Source of the DNA: Acidobacteriota bacterium
Lineage (GTDB): Bacteria > Acidobacteriota > Terriglobia > Terriglobales > Acidobacteriaceae
Assembly (NCBI GenBank): GCA_013289765.1
Contig: JABCZI010000002.1
Location: forward strand, 186,001-250,000
Length of the DNA: 64,000 nt
Direction of reading: 5' to 3'
The notes under the pieces are model-generated. The model made no database searches. It worked only from the letters and a program-made list of their open reading frames with translations, and was not told where the DNA came from. Shown piece by piece: positions 54,091-60,970 of this stretch (its first letter is position 1; every line of letters begins with the position of its first letter). Both the position numbers and the translations under genes were made by a program.

Positions 54091-56844
54091 CTAGGCGCGC
54101 TCCAGCTGGGCATACTTCTCCACCAGCTTTTTCAAGCCGAAGCGAGGAAATTGTACAGTAATCTTGGCTTCTTCGCCTTCTCCTTCGCGCTGATAGACGG
54201 TACCCTCGCCGTATTTGGGATGACGGACGCGCTGGCCCGGGCGGAATCCGCGCTTGCCGGCGGGTTCTTCAGGAGCGGCTTTCGGGACGGTGAATTTTTT
54301 GCCGCGGCTGGCGAAAAACTCGGAGATGTTCTCGATGGAATTGTAGGGCTTGGCGGGAGCGGTAACTTTTTGGCGAGTTGCAGCGACACCGCTGCGCCTC
54401 CAAGCTGCGCTCTGGTCTTCGTCTTCGTAGGAATAGTGAACATCGGCATCGTGGGCTGCGGGGCTTCGCCCGGCTGAACGGCCAAGGGCGGCCGTTCCCA
54501 CATGAGTTGCGGCCGTGCCGCGGCGTCGGCCTAGTTCTTCGATGAGCTGTACCGGAACTTCTTCCAGGAATCGCGAGGGGACGCTGGCTTCGGGTAAATC
54601 CGTGCCGTATCTGCGGCGGTAGACGGCGCGAGTCAGGATGAGTTGGTCCATGGCGCGGGTCATGCCGACGTAACAGAGGCGGCGTTCTTCTTCGACTTCA
54701 TCGGGTTGGAGCATGGTGCGCGAGTGCGGGAACAGGCCCTCTTCGAGACCGCTGAGAAAAACAAGGGGGAACTCAAGACCTTTCGCGGCGTGCAGGCTCA
54801 TCAGCGTGATCTGCGCGCGCGCGTCGTAGTCATCGACATCGCTGATGAGGGCGGCGTGATCGAGGAACTGGTCGAGCGACTCGCCGCGGTCGCGGGAGTC
54901 CATGGCGGCGTTGACTAATTCGCGCAGGTTTTCGATGCGGGAGAAAGCTTCGGGCGTGTCTTCGGCTTCGAGCAGCTTGATGTAGCCGGTGCGGTCGATG
55001 AGGAATTTTAGAATGTCGGCAGTGGAGATGGTCGGAGCAGGAAATGGGCTCGATGGAGGGACTGAGCTTTCTGAAATAGATTTATTTTGAACGGCGGATT
55101 CCAGCACTGCCGAGCTGGCGTCGGGTGCCTCCTCCGAGCCCACGTAGGCTCCGCCGAAATCGAAGGCGGTGTTTTCGAATTCGGTGGGATCGAAGGCGGC
55201 GGCATCGGCGGCATTCAGGTTTGTATCGATGTCGGTGTCGTCCCTGAAGGGACTTCCTCCCCCATCCGTACTAACCCTGGACTTACGTCCGGGGCTAATG
55301 AATGCCGTCCCTTCGGGACTGATCGTTCCGCTGTCTTCCAAAGTTTCTTCCAAGTGCTCGACGAAGGTTCCGGAAAGCATGGCTTGGCCATCGATAATTA
55401 GCTGTTGGAAACTCTTGAGGGCGGAGAGGGCACGCTGCGGGAGAAGTTGGCGGCGGATAGCTTCGCCAAGGGCACCCCACAGCGAGAGGCCTGTTTCGAG
55501 GGCCAGGCGCTCGATCATGTCGATCGTGCCCTTGCCGATGCCGCGGGTGGGCGTGTTGATGACGCGGAGCAGCGAGATTGAATCATCGGGATTCTGAATG
55601 ACTTTCAGGTACGAGATCATGTCTTTGATCTCGGCGCGCTCGTAGAAAGAGAATCCGCCGACCACTTTGTATTTCAGTCCGTAGCGGCGCATGGCTTCTT
55701 CAAACAGGCGCGACTGGGAATTGGTGCGATAAAGAACGGCGGCGCGCGGCGTTGCACCGCCTGAGTTCTCAGAATGACCAGCCTCGCGCAAATATTTTGC
55801 AATGTGATCGGCGGCGAACAGAGCTTCGTTTTCTCCGTCCGGGGCTTCGTAATAACCGAGCTTGGTGCCGCCCTGGCGCGAGGTCCAAAGATTCTTGCCT
55901 TTGCGGCGGAGATTGTTGGCCACTACCGACGACGCGGCCTGCAGAATATTTTGCGTGGAGCGGTAGTTCTCCTCCAGGCGGATGATTTTGGCCTCGGGAA
56001 AGTCTTGTTCGAATTCGAGAATGTTGCGAATGTCGGCGCCGCGCCAGGAATAAATTGACTGATCTTCATCGCCCACCGCGCACACGTTGTGCCGCTCGCC
56101 CGCCAGCATGCGCATGAGTTCGTATTGCGGGCGGTTTGTGTCCTGATATTCATCGATGAGCAAGTACCGGAAGCGGCGGTTGTAATACTCGCGTACAGGC
56201 GCGACCGTCTTCAGCAGGCGCGTGGCTTCGAGCAGCAGGTCATCGAAGTCGAGCGCGTTGGCTTTGCGAAGTTCCTTGCGATATTCCTCGAAAAGGTGCG
56301 CGATCTTTTCGTTTTTAGGATCGGCCGACTGCAGGTAAAGTTCCTGCGGATCGAGCATATGATTCTTCGCCCAGGAAATACGCGACAGCACGGTGCGCGG
56401 CGTGAGTTGTTTGTCGTCGACGCCGAGACGCTTCATGACCCCCTTGACCACAGCTTGCATATCGCTCTCGTCGTAGATGACGAATTTCTTGCTGTGGCCG
56501 ATCGGAGGCTGACCGGGAGTGGTAGATGGAATCTGCAGGGCTTCAATATCGCGGCGAAGGACCCGCACACAGAAAGAGTGGAACGTTGAGATTACCGGCT
56601 TGGCGATGCTGAGGCCGCCGACAAGTTTCTCGACGCGCTCGGCCATTTCCGCGGCGGCTTTGTTGGTGAAGGTCATGGCCAGGATGGATTCGGGCATGAC
56701 TCCCGCATGCTCGATCAGGTAAGCGATGCGGTAGATGATAACTCGCGTTTTGCCGCTACCCGCGCCCGCGAGGATGAGCACCGGACCCTCGGTGGTTTCG
56801 ACGGCCTCGCGCTGTTGCGGGTTGAGTTGATCGAGAAAAGACAA
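54091..56844 (-). CDS. pcrA: PcrA/UvrD-family DNA helicase with extended linker
   Basis: A 917-residue SF1A helicase of DNA repair and replication-fork maintenance. Motifs: Q and Walker A LNPQQREAVETTEGPVLILA followed by GAGSGKT; AMTFTNKAAAEMAERV; STFHSFCVRVLRRD; FDDLLLEATRLL; LIDEYQDTNRPQYELM; VGDEDQSIYSWRGAD; LSGLEEGLFPHSRT; and ERRLCYVGMTRAMDQLILTR. The C-terminus GFRPGQRVRHPKYGEGTVYQ is the PcrA Tudor-like domain. It is about 170 residues longer than B. subtilis-type PcrA. The extra length is mostly in the 2B linker (about residues 495-615), and part of it (509-535) is translated from a REP copy. The ATG at 56844 is used. Confidence 0.95.
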   Translation of the reverse strand: MSFLDQLNPQQREAVETTEGPVLILAGAGSGKTRVIIYRIAYLIEHAGVMPESILAMTFTNKAAAEMAERVEKLVGGLSIAKPVISTFHSFCVRVLRRDIEALQIPSTTPGQPPIGHSKKFVIYDESDMQAVVKGVMKRLGVDDKQLTPRTVLSRISWAKNHMLDPQELYLQSADPKNEKIAHLFEEYRKELRKANALDFDDLLLEATRLLKTVAPVREYYNRRFRYLLIDEYQDTNRPQYELMRMLAGERHNVCAVGDEDQSIYSWRGADIRNILEFEQDFPEAKIIRLEENYRSTQNILQAASSVVANNLRRKGKNLWTSRQGGTKLGYYEAPDGENEALFAADHIAKYLREAGHSENSGGATPRAAVLYRTNSQSRLFEEAMRRYGLKYKVVGGFSFYERAEIKDMISYLKVIQNPDDSISLLRVINTPTRGIGKGTIDMIERLALETGLSLWGALGEAIRRQLLPQRALSALKSFQQLIIDGQAMLSGTFVEHLEETLEDSGTISPEGTAFISPGRKSRVSTDGGGSPFRDDTDIDTNLNAADAAAFDPTEFENTAFDFGGAYVGSEEAPDASSAVLESAVQNKSISESSVPPSSPFPAPTISTADILKFLIDRTGYIKLLEAEDTPEAFSRIENLRELVNAAMDSRDRGESLDQFLDHAALISDVDDYDARAQITLMSLHAAKGLEFPLVFLSGLEEGLFPHSRTMLQPDEVEEERRLCYVGMTRAMDQLILTRAVYRRRYGTDLPEASVPSRFLEEVPVQLIEELGRRRGTAATHVGTAALGRSAGRSPAAHDADVHYSYEDEDQSAAWRRSGVAATRQKVTAPAKPYNSIENISEFFASRGKKFTVPKAAPEEPAGKRGFRPGQRVRHPKYGEGTVYQREGEGEEAKITVQFPRFGLKKLVEKYAQLERA
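55240..55319. repeat. REP-like composite palindrome, family A, inside the pcrA reading frame
   Basis: GTCCCTGAAGGGAC (55240-55253), CCCTGGAC..GTCCGGGG (55275-55294) and GTCCCTTCGGGAC (55307-55319). It matches the intergenic copy at 16009-16091 in spacing and in the 30 bases around CGGACTTACGTC and GGGGCTA. Its 80 bases encode about 27 helicase residues (ISPEGTAFISPGRKSRVSTD and following) without breaking the frame. Confidence 0.9.
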
Positions 56845-56973
56845 TGCGGAAATGGCTCCGGAGCTGATTAGTTAATTTTACAGGGGAAACGGGGTCGGCG
56901 AGATGCAAGAAAAAACGAATTCGAATCGAAGAGAAGAATAAGCGGTTAAGACACTCCAGCCGCGTTAGCGGCG

Positions 56974-57050
56974 GCACGTGAAAGCCCGGCACGGAAGTGC
57001 CGGGAAGGCAGACCCCTCCGAGGAACCGAGTCCCGTCAGGGACGGCACCT
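56974..57050. repeat. REP-like composite palindrome, family A, left flank of transposase
   Basis: CCCGGCACGGAAGTGCCGGG (56985-57004) and GTCCCGTCAGGGAC (57030-57043), in opposite orientation to the copy at 57501-57583. It lies directly against the stop codon of the transposase gene. This is a member of the dispersed family A. Confidence 0.9.
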
Positions 57051-57494
57051 TCATCCGAAGACAAATTCCGGATCGTATTTCACGCCTGATTTTCGCAACA
57101 ACGAAACAAACTCATCTTCGAACGAATGCTTTGCGTGATGGTCGGCTTGGTGTTCGATGTAATGCCGGACTGCCTTCACATTTGAAGCGCTCACGCTGAA
57201 CGCTCCGTAACCGTCCTGCCAGGCAAAATCGAATCCGTGTTCGCCGAGCCAGCGCGAAGAATTAGCTTTGAGCACCTGCATTGCCTTCGCGAGATTCATT
57301 GTTGCCGGGAGCACGATTAGCAAGTGAGCGTGATTGGCCGTGCCTCCGGCACATAACACGGGAATGTCGTGTCCCTTGCCGATTCCGACGAAATACATAG
57401 AGAGTTTTTCGCGTAGGTCGTCGGGGATTGAGTTGCGGCGCTCTTTCGTACTGAAGATGCAATGGATCAGAACGTTGGGGTAGGTATGCGCCAT
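57051..57494 (-). CDS. IS200/IS605-type (RAYT-like) Y1 transposase
   Basis: A 147-residue HUH-fold transposase: the HUH motif is NHAHLLIVL (His55 and His57), and the catalytic Tyr112 is in VRHYIEHQADHH. Helical motifs LKANSSRWLGEHGFDFAWQD and GYGAFSVSASNVKAV are those of IS200-type TnpA. The gene is complete. It lies between two inverted family A palindromes, with 3-7 bases on the stop side and 6 on the start side, as in REP-associated tyrosine transposases. Its predicted ribosome-site word GGGA is inside the flanking hairpin (57501-57514). It is probably the enzyme, or the relic of the enzyme, that spread these palindromes. Confidence 0.9.
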   Translation of the reverse strand: MAHTYPNVLIHCIFSTKERRNSIPDDLREKLSMYFVGIGKGHDIPVLCAGGTANHAHLLIVLPATMNLAKAMQVLKANSSRWLGEHGFDFAWQDGYGAFSVSASNVKAVRHYIEHQADHHAKHSFEDEFVSLLRKSGVKYDPEFVFG

Positions 57495-57500
57495 GGTGGC

Positions 57501-57583
57501 GTCCCTAACGGGACTCTATTGTCCTGATCGCGATCTTTCCCGGCACTGCCGTGCCGGGCTTTCACATACTGTGCCTACGGCAC
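57501..57583. repeat. REP-like composite palindrome, family A, right flank of transposase
   Basis: GTCCCTAACGGGAC (57501-57514), CCCGGCACTGCCGTGCCGGG (57539-57558) and GTGCCTACGGCAC (57571-57583). It starts 6 bases before the transposase start codon. Together with the left copy it forms an inverted pair. Confidence 0.92.
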
Positions 57584-57584
57584 G

Positions 57585-57836
57585 TGAGACACGGGGTGGG
57601 ATCGAGCCAATATCTCTATGAAGTGTCTTTAAAGATTACTTGCAATGTCTGTGACGGATGTCATTTGGGAAATTCAAACGTGCCGATTCGGGAATTCGTG
57701 CTGTGAATCGAACGACTTAGCTCTAGCTTACGAATTCAGCTCACCTATACTGGTGTTGTCGCAGAGTGCTGTATACAGATTTGATGGCCCCGAGAAATCG
57801 GGGCCTTTCGTGTTTCAGGCAACGGCCCGGACAAGA
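57585..57836. terminator. Gene-poor interval with a GC-rich hairpin
   Basis: No gene is supported. A GGCCCCGA/TCGGGGCC hairpin with loop GAAA (57785-57804) is followed by TTTCGTGTTT on the plus strand, a plausible terminator. It lies 32 bases beyond the end of the DUF971 gene and could also stop minus-strand transcripts, although there is no T-run on that side. A short plus-strand RNA from around TATACT (57747-57752) to this hairpin is possible but unsupported. Confidence 0.45.
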
Positions 57837-58226
57837 TTACGGTTTCGTCGCGGAAGCTTTGCACTCGGCGCAAGGACAAACTTCCCGCAAAAACTTCCAT
57901 GAGTAAATGCCCAGGTCATGGTCGTCGTTCCACTTGAAGCGGATGGCGTACTTGCCCATGCCTTCGGCGGAGACGGGCTTAGCGGCAGGCTTGAACATCG
58001 GCAGCGTGCCGGGGGCAAGTTTGGCGGGTTCGCCGGGCTTTCGTTTGGCTTGGTCCCGTTCTTCGCTGCACATAGCGCAGGGGCAGGCGTCGCGTAGAAA
58101 CGCGAAGGGATAATGAGAAACGTGGCCGTCGGCCCACTCGATGTCCATACCCGTGCCTGCGGTCAGGTTGACCTTGACGGACTTGGGATCGGTGGCCGCC
58201 GTGGGCGCCTGGAGCGGGGACTGCAT
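57837..58226 (-). CDS. DUF971-type iron-sulfur/zinc-like small protein
   Basis: A 129-residue protein. KSVKVNLTAGTGMDIEWADG and VSHYPFAFLRDACPCAMC hold the first cysteine cluster (Cys48, Cys50, Cys53). A Pro/Ala linker follows, then GKYAIRFKWNDDHDLGIYSW and FLREVCPCAECKAS with the second cluster. Paired CPCxxC motifs in this arrangement are typical of the DUF971/gamma-butyrobetaine hydroxylase N-terminal-like family, where they are thought to bind metal. Its partner enzyme is not adjacent. The ATG at 58226 is the clear start. Confidence 0.85.
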   Translation of the reverse strand: MQSPLQAPTAATDPKSVKVNLTAGTGMDIEWADGHVSHYPFAFLRDACPCAMCSEERDQAKRKPGEPAKLAPGTLPMFKPAAKPVSAEGMGKYAIRFKWNDDHDLGIYSWKFLREVCPCAECKASATKP

Positions 58227-58269
58227 GGCTCCAGTATCGCACGCCCAATGACGTCGTTCACGAGAGTCC

Positions 58270-58407
58270 CTAGTGTGAAGCGGATGAATTTGTCTTTGGG
58301 CTGGTGGCTGCTCCGACGGCTAAGCCGCCGATAGCTCCCGCCAGAATTCCCATTAAGGCTAGAACGATTGCACTCTCAACTAAGGTAGCTCTTGCACGGG
58401 CAGACAT
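58270..58407 (-). CDS. Small single-helix membrane protein
   Basis: A 45-residue protein (MSARARATLVESAIVLALMG, then ILAGAIGGLAVGAATSPKTN and SSASH). The hydrophobic stretch has a glycine-zipper spacing (GxxxGxxGxxxG) and would insert as one helix. AAAGGGGGG lies about 5 bases upstream of the ATG at 58407, a strong ribosome site. No name or function is recognised. It lies between the DUF971 and rpmB genes. Confidence 0.55.
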   Translation of the reverse strand: MSARARATLVESAIVLALMGILAGAIGGLAVGAATSPKTNSSASH

Positions 58408-58471
58408 CGATCCCCCCTTTGTGTCGGACAGCAACCCTTAGTTTACGCGACCTGGCGCGCAGCGACGCGAA

Positions 58472-58501
58472 TTGTCGGAAGAGGGCAGAATCCGGTAGAA
58501 T
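58472..58501 (+). promoter_or_regulatory. Predicted sigma70-type promoter of rpmB
   Basis: TTGTCG (58472-58477), an 18-base spacer and TAGAAT (58496-58501), 42 bases ahead of the rpmB start, whose leader has AAAGGATC. Confidence 0.5.
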
Positions 58502-58542
58502 GGTAGTTTCCGTTAAGGACCCTGAAAGGATCTAGAGCAGTC

Positions 58543-58731
58543 ATGGCACAACAGTGTGATATCTGCGGCAAGAAGCCGCAATTTGGAAACCGCATCAGCC
58601 ACGCGCACAATGTTACCAAACGGCGCTGGAATGTGAACCTGCGTCCGGTCCACGCCCGCGTGGATGGTGCTACCAAGCGCATACGGGCCTGCACTTCCTG
58701 CATTCGCAGCGGCAAAGTCGTTAAGGCGTAA
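58543..58731 (+). CDS. rpmB: 50S ribosomal protein L28
   Basis: A 62-residue ribosomal protein. MAQQCDICGKKPQFGNRISH, AHNVTKRRWNVNLRPVHARV and RIRACTSCIRSGKVVK match L28 throughout. The four-cysteine (C+) version is present: Cys5, Cys8, Cys50 and Cys53, which bind zinc. The gene is not next to rpmG. The ATG at 58543 is clear. A weak hairpin (58760-58776) downstream may end transcription in both directions. Confidence 0.97.
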   Translation: MAQQCDICGKKPQFGNRISHAHNVTKRRWNVNLRPVHARVDGATKRIRACTSCIRSGKVVKA

Positions 58732-58759
58732 AACAGCCAACCACCCAGACACTAAGGTT

Positions 58760-58776
58760 CACGAAGATGTTTCGTG
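58760..58776. terminator. Small hairpin between rpmB and the FKBP gene
   Basis: CACGAA (58760-58765) and TTCGTG (58771-58776) around a five-base loop, followed on the plus strand by a GTGTTTTATT stretch. Both converging genes end within 30 bases of it. Confidence 0.4.
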
Positions 58777-58786
58777 GACATGTGTT

Positions 58787-59254
58787 TTATTGCACCTGCA
58801 GCAATTTCACGTCGAAGATCAGGTTCGCATTGGGCGGGATTGGGCCACCCGGAGTTCCATCGGCCCCGTAACCAAGTGCCGGCGGAATGCGCAGCTGACG
58901 TTTCCCGCCAACCTTCATTCCAGATACTCCTTCTTCCCATCCCTTGATGACCTCGCCGTTGCCGATCGTGAAATCAAACGGTTGGCCGGCATCGACTGAA
59001 CTGTCGAACTTCTTGCCGTTGGTGAGCCATCCGGTATAGTGCACCCGCACGTGGCTGCCTTCTTTAGCGACCTCGCCGGTGCCGACGCGGATGTCCCAGT
59101 ACACCAGGCCGGAGGGAGTTCTTACGCCGTTGCCGGTGACTTTAGTGGGAGCACTGGTGTTCGGTGCGGCTGACTTGTTGGTGGCGCTTTGCGCGAAAGC
59201 AAATATGGCCGTCAGCGCGAGGATGATGGCGATTGCTACTACGTATTTCGTCAT
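58787..59254 (-). CDS. FKBP-type peptidyl-prolyl cis-trans isomerase, exported
   Basis: A 155-residue protein. A signal peptide (MTKYVVAIAIILALTAIFAF, cleaved near AQS) and a Ser/Ala/Thr spacer precede an FKBP domain: GLVYWDIRVGTGEVAKEGSH, VRVHYTGWLTNGKKFDSSVD, PFDFTIGNGEVIKGWEEGVS, KRQLRIPPALGYGADG and IPPNANLIFDVKLLQV. Active-site residues Tyr, Asp, Trp and the terminal Phe are in place. The ATG at 59254 has AAGGA 9 bases upstream; a longer open frame does not look coding. It should catalyse proline isomerisation in the periplasm. It is followed closely by the rpmB hairpin. Confidence 0.93.
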   Translation of the reverse strand: MTKYVVAIAIILALTAIFAFAQSATNKSAAPNTSAPTKVTGNGVRTPSGLVYWDIRVGTGEVAKEGSHVRVHYTGWLTNGKKFDSSVDAGQPFDFTIGNGEVIKGWEEGVSGMKVGGKRQLRIPPALGYGADGTPGGPIPPNANLIFDVKLLQVQ

Positions 59255-59317
59255 TCTCGGTGTCCTTCTAGAATTCTTAAACACAGTGGACATCGCAGGT
59301 GCACGGGGTAAACGTAA

Positions 59318-59695
59318 TTATTCCAAAGCGATTACATCGATTTCCACCAGCACGTCTTTCGGCAGACGCGCAACTTCCACGGTAGAACGAGCCGGCGGAG
59401 CGGAGCTGAAATACTTGCCGTAGACCTCATTCATGGCAGCGAAGTCGTTCATGTTTCTTAGAAAAACGGTGCAGCGAACAACTTTACCCAGACCGCTGCC
59501 GGCGGCTTCCAGGATTTCCGACAGATTGCGCAGCACACGTTCGGTCTGCGCGGCCACATCTCCGGCGATAACTTGTTGGCTAGACGGATCGATAGCGACC
59601 TGGCCTGAGGTAAACACAAATCCGTTGGCTTTGACGGCTTGCGAATATGGCCCGATGGCTTGGGGAGCGTCTTTGGTGGAAATGATTTCGCGCAT
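59318..59695 (-). CDS. ridA: RidA-family deaminase (reactive imine/enamine hydrolase)
   Basis: A 125-residue trimeric protein that hydrolyses reactive enamine/imine intermediates from PLP enzymes. MREIISTKDAPQAIGPYSQA, VKANGFVFTSGQVAIDPSSQ, VVRCTVFLRNMNDFAAMNEV and PPARSTVEVARLPKDVLVEI are the usual motifs, with the substrate arginine in ARSTVEV and the catalytic Cys-region replaced by the RidA-type serine/threonine set. The ATG at 59695 is clear. It is not in an operon with an obvious PLP enzyme. Between it and FKBP there are 63 bases. Confidence 0.95.
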   Translation of the reverse strand: MREIISTKDAPQAIGPYSQAVKANGFVFTSGQVAIDPSSQQVIAGDVAAQTERVLRNLSEILEAAGSGLGKVVRCTVFLRNMNDFAAMNEVYGKYFSSAPPARSTVEVARLPKDVLVEIDVIALE

Positions 59696-59805
59696 AGGAT
59701 ATTTGTTTGATTAATGCAGATGGGAGTGCGGGAGGTCAAGTTGGGGCAGTTGTGGGTGGTGTCTTAAAAAACGCAGTGTTTAAGACACTACCCAGCCGTC
59801 AGCTT

Positions 59806-60012
59806 TCAACTGTCAGCTTCTGGCCGATCAGGGAAAGCGGGCGGGGGGTCAGTTCGCACGGGCTTTTTGGCGTTCTCGCCATCGAGCTTGGCAATAAGTT
59901 GCCCAACCAGTTCCATCATCTTTTTAGCGTCCGTTTCATGTTGGATTTGGAGGGCCAAGTCGCGCCAGTCTTCATCCTTTACCTCACTGTGGCCTACTGT
60001 TGACTCTGCCAT
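59806..60012 (-). CDS. Small helical protein, member of a three-copy family in this window
   Basis: A 68-residue protein starting at ATG 60012 (MAESTVGHSEVKDEDWRDLA) with GGGAG 8 bases upstream. Core EDWRDLALQIQHETDAKKMM followed by ELVGQLIAKLDGE resembles the proteins at 25724-25945 and 60757-60924. A Pro-rich tail (TDPPPAFPDRPEADS) follows. The function is unknown. Two bases separate its start from the stop of the upstream small gene, so it is co-transcribed and possibly translationally coupled. Confidence 0.7.
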   Translation of the reverse strand: MAESTVGHSEVKDEDWRDLALQIQHETDAKKMMELVGQLIAKLDGENAKKPVRTDPPPAFPDRPEADS

Positions 60013-60014
60013 TT

Positions 60015-60185
60015 TCAAACTCCCTTCCCTCGGCGCTGGTGCAATCGCACGCGGGGTTTAACGACCGAAGCTCCAGCCACCGATTTGTGATGCTTGGCAC
60101 TCCGTTTCTTTGTGAGGAGCGGTACCGCGATCCTCATCACAGTAGTGAGTGGAACTGTTTCGAAGTGCGTTAACGACTTTCGCAT
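60015..60185 (-). CDS. Small basic protein upstream of and coupled to the helical protein
   Basis: A 56-residue protein (MRKSLTHFETVPLTTVMRIA, then VPLLTKKRSAKHHKSVAGAS and VVKPRVRLHQRRGKGV). AAGGAG lies 9 bases before the ATG at 60185, and it stops 2 bases before the next start (TGAAAATG). The first 25 residues look like a folded beta-strand/helix, and the rest is very basic. The N-terminal HFETVPL pattern is reminiscent of small acidobacterial proteins but no family is named. It is probably a real gene by virtue of its ribosome site and tight coupling. Confidence 0.5.
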   Translation of the reverse strand: MRKSLTHFETVPLTTVMRIAVPLLTKKRSAKHHKSVAGASVVKPRVRLHQRRGKGV

Positions 60186-60353
60186 TTTCAATGGCTCCTT
60201 CACTCAATCGACCATAGCAGGCACGAAAGCGTACGGGTCATATCTTTTGGAGACCGATTTCCTGCTGCTTATCCCCGCTGAATCAATCGTTTAGAGTCTT
60301 TTTCAGCCTCCGCTACTACACCCAGCGAGATCGAGACGCTGCGTATTTTGTAC

Positions 60354-60395
60354 TTGACTTTAATATGCTTTCCGGTTACGTTACGTTACGTTACG
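60354..60395 (+). promoter_or_regulatory. Predicted promoter with TTACG tandem repeat
   Basis: TTGACT (60354-60359) could be a -35. The -10 region 17 bases on (60377-60382) falls in four perfect tandem TTACG units (60376-60395). It lies upstream of the gene at 60433. A repeat-number change would move the -10 region by 5 bases per unit. Confidence 0.4.
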
Positions 60396-60432
60396 TACAC
60401 GTTAACGTTTCTAGCGTGATCGGAGGTTTGCG

Positions 60433-60714
60433 ATGGGGTCGAGGACACACAAAGTAACTTTGAATTTCAGCACAATGGCGCAAGTGGACGTTCCCCAAGG
60501 TCGCAATGGAAAACACAAGGAGATCGTCCTCCGAGTACTGTCCGACCTCGAGAAAGTTCCGGCGGGAACGGCGCTCAAAATACCCCTGGCTGAACTGGCG
60601 GAAAGTAAGGAGAAGGTCCGGTCCGCGCTGAATCGCGCCATTCACAAAACCCGGCGAGATGTCGCCACCGCTAGTGACGAAGAATATTTGTATGTGTGGA
60701 ACAAGACCCGCTAG
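60433..60714 (+). CDS. Hypothetical protein, possible DNA-binding
   Basis: A 93-residue soluble protein beginning MGSRTHKVTLNFSTMAQVDV, followed by PQGRNGKHKEIVLRVLSDLE, LKIPLAELAESKEKVRSALN and RAIHKTRRDVATASDEEYLY, then VWNKTR. The KEIVLRVLSDL and EKVRSALNRAIHK parts could be a winged-helix-like fold, and the protein is basic. No family is recognised with confidence. The ATG at 60433 has GGAGG 9 bases upstream. It is followed after 42 bases by the small helical protein gene, likely in one transcript. Confidence 0.65.
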   Translation: MGSRTHKVTLNFSTMAQVDVPQGRNGKHKEIVLRVLSDLEKVPAGTALKIPLAELAESKEKVRSALNRAIHKTRRDVATASDEEYLYVWNKTR

Positions 60715-60756
60715 CAGAAATGTAGTTGCTTAAGCCAAGATTCAGGAGAGCACGCC

Positions 60757-60924
60757 ATGACTCCCGAAGAACGCGAAAAAATCAACTCGTTGTGCCTGCA
60801 AATCCAGAACGAGAAAGAGCCTTCGAAATTCGACAGACTGGTGTGCGAATTGAATGACCTTCTCGCGGCCAGGCACACCCTCATCGAACACAAATATAAG
60901 CAAGATTCTCCCATCCGCCCTTAG
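60757..60924 (+). CDS. Small helical protein, member of a three-copy family in this window
   Basis: A 55-residue protein, MTPEEREKINSLCLQIQNEK, then EPSKFDRLVCELNDLLAARH and TLIEHKYKQDSPIRP. CAGGAGAG lies 7 bases upstream of the ATG at 60757. The core LCLQIQNEKEPSKFDRLVCE followed by LNDLLAAR matches the pattern of the proteins at 25724-25945 and 59806-60012. No function known. It is third in a mini-cluster of small genes around 60 kb. Confidence 0.7.
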   Translation: MTPEEREKINSLCLQIQNEKEPSKFDRLVCELNDLLAARHTLIEHKYKQDSPIRP

Positions 60925-60970
60925 GTCGCGGGAAAATGCTTGCCTGGCTGCTGCCTACTCGCCACCGTCT

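Noticed and set aside
57645-57902. Plus-strand 85-codon frame near the DUF971 gene
   Set aside because: Runs through a terminator hairpin and into the end of a confirmed minus-strand gene.
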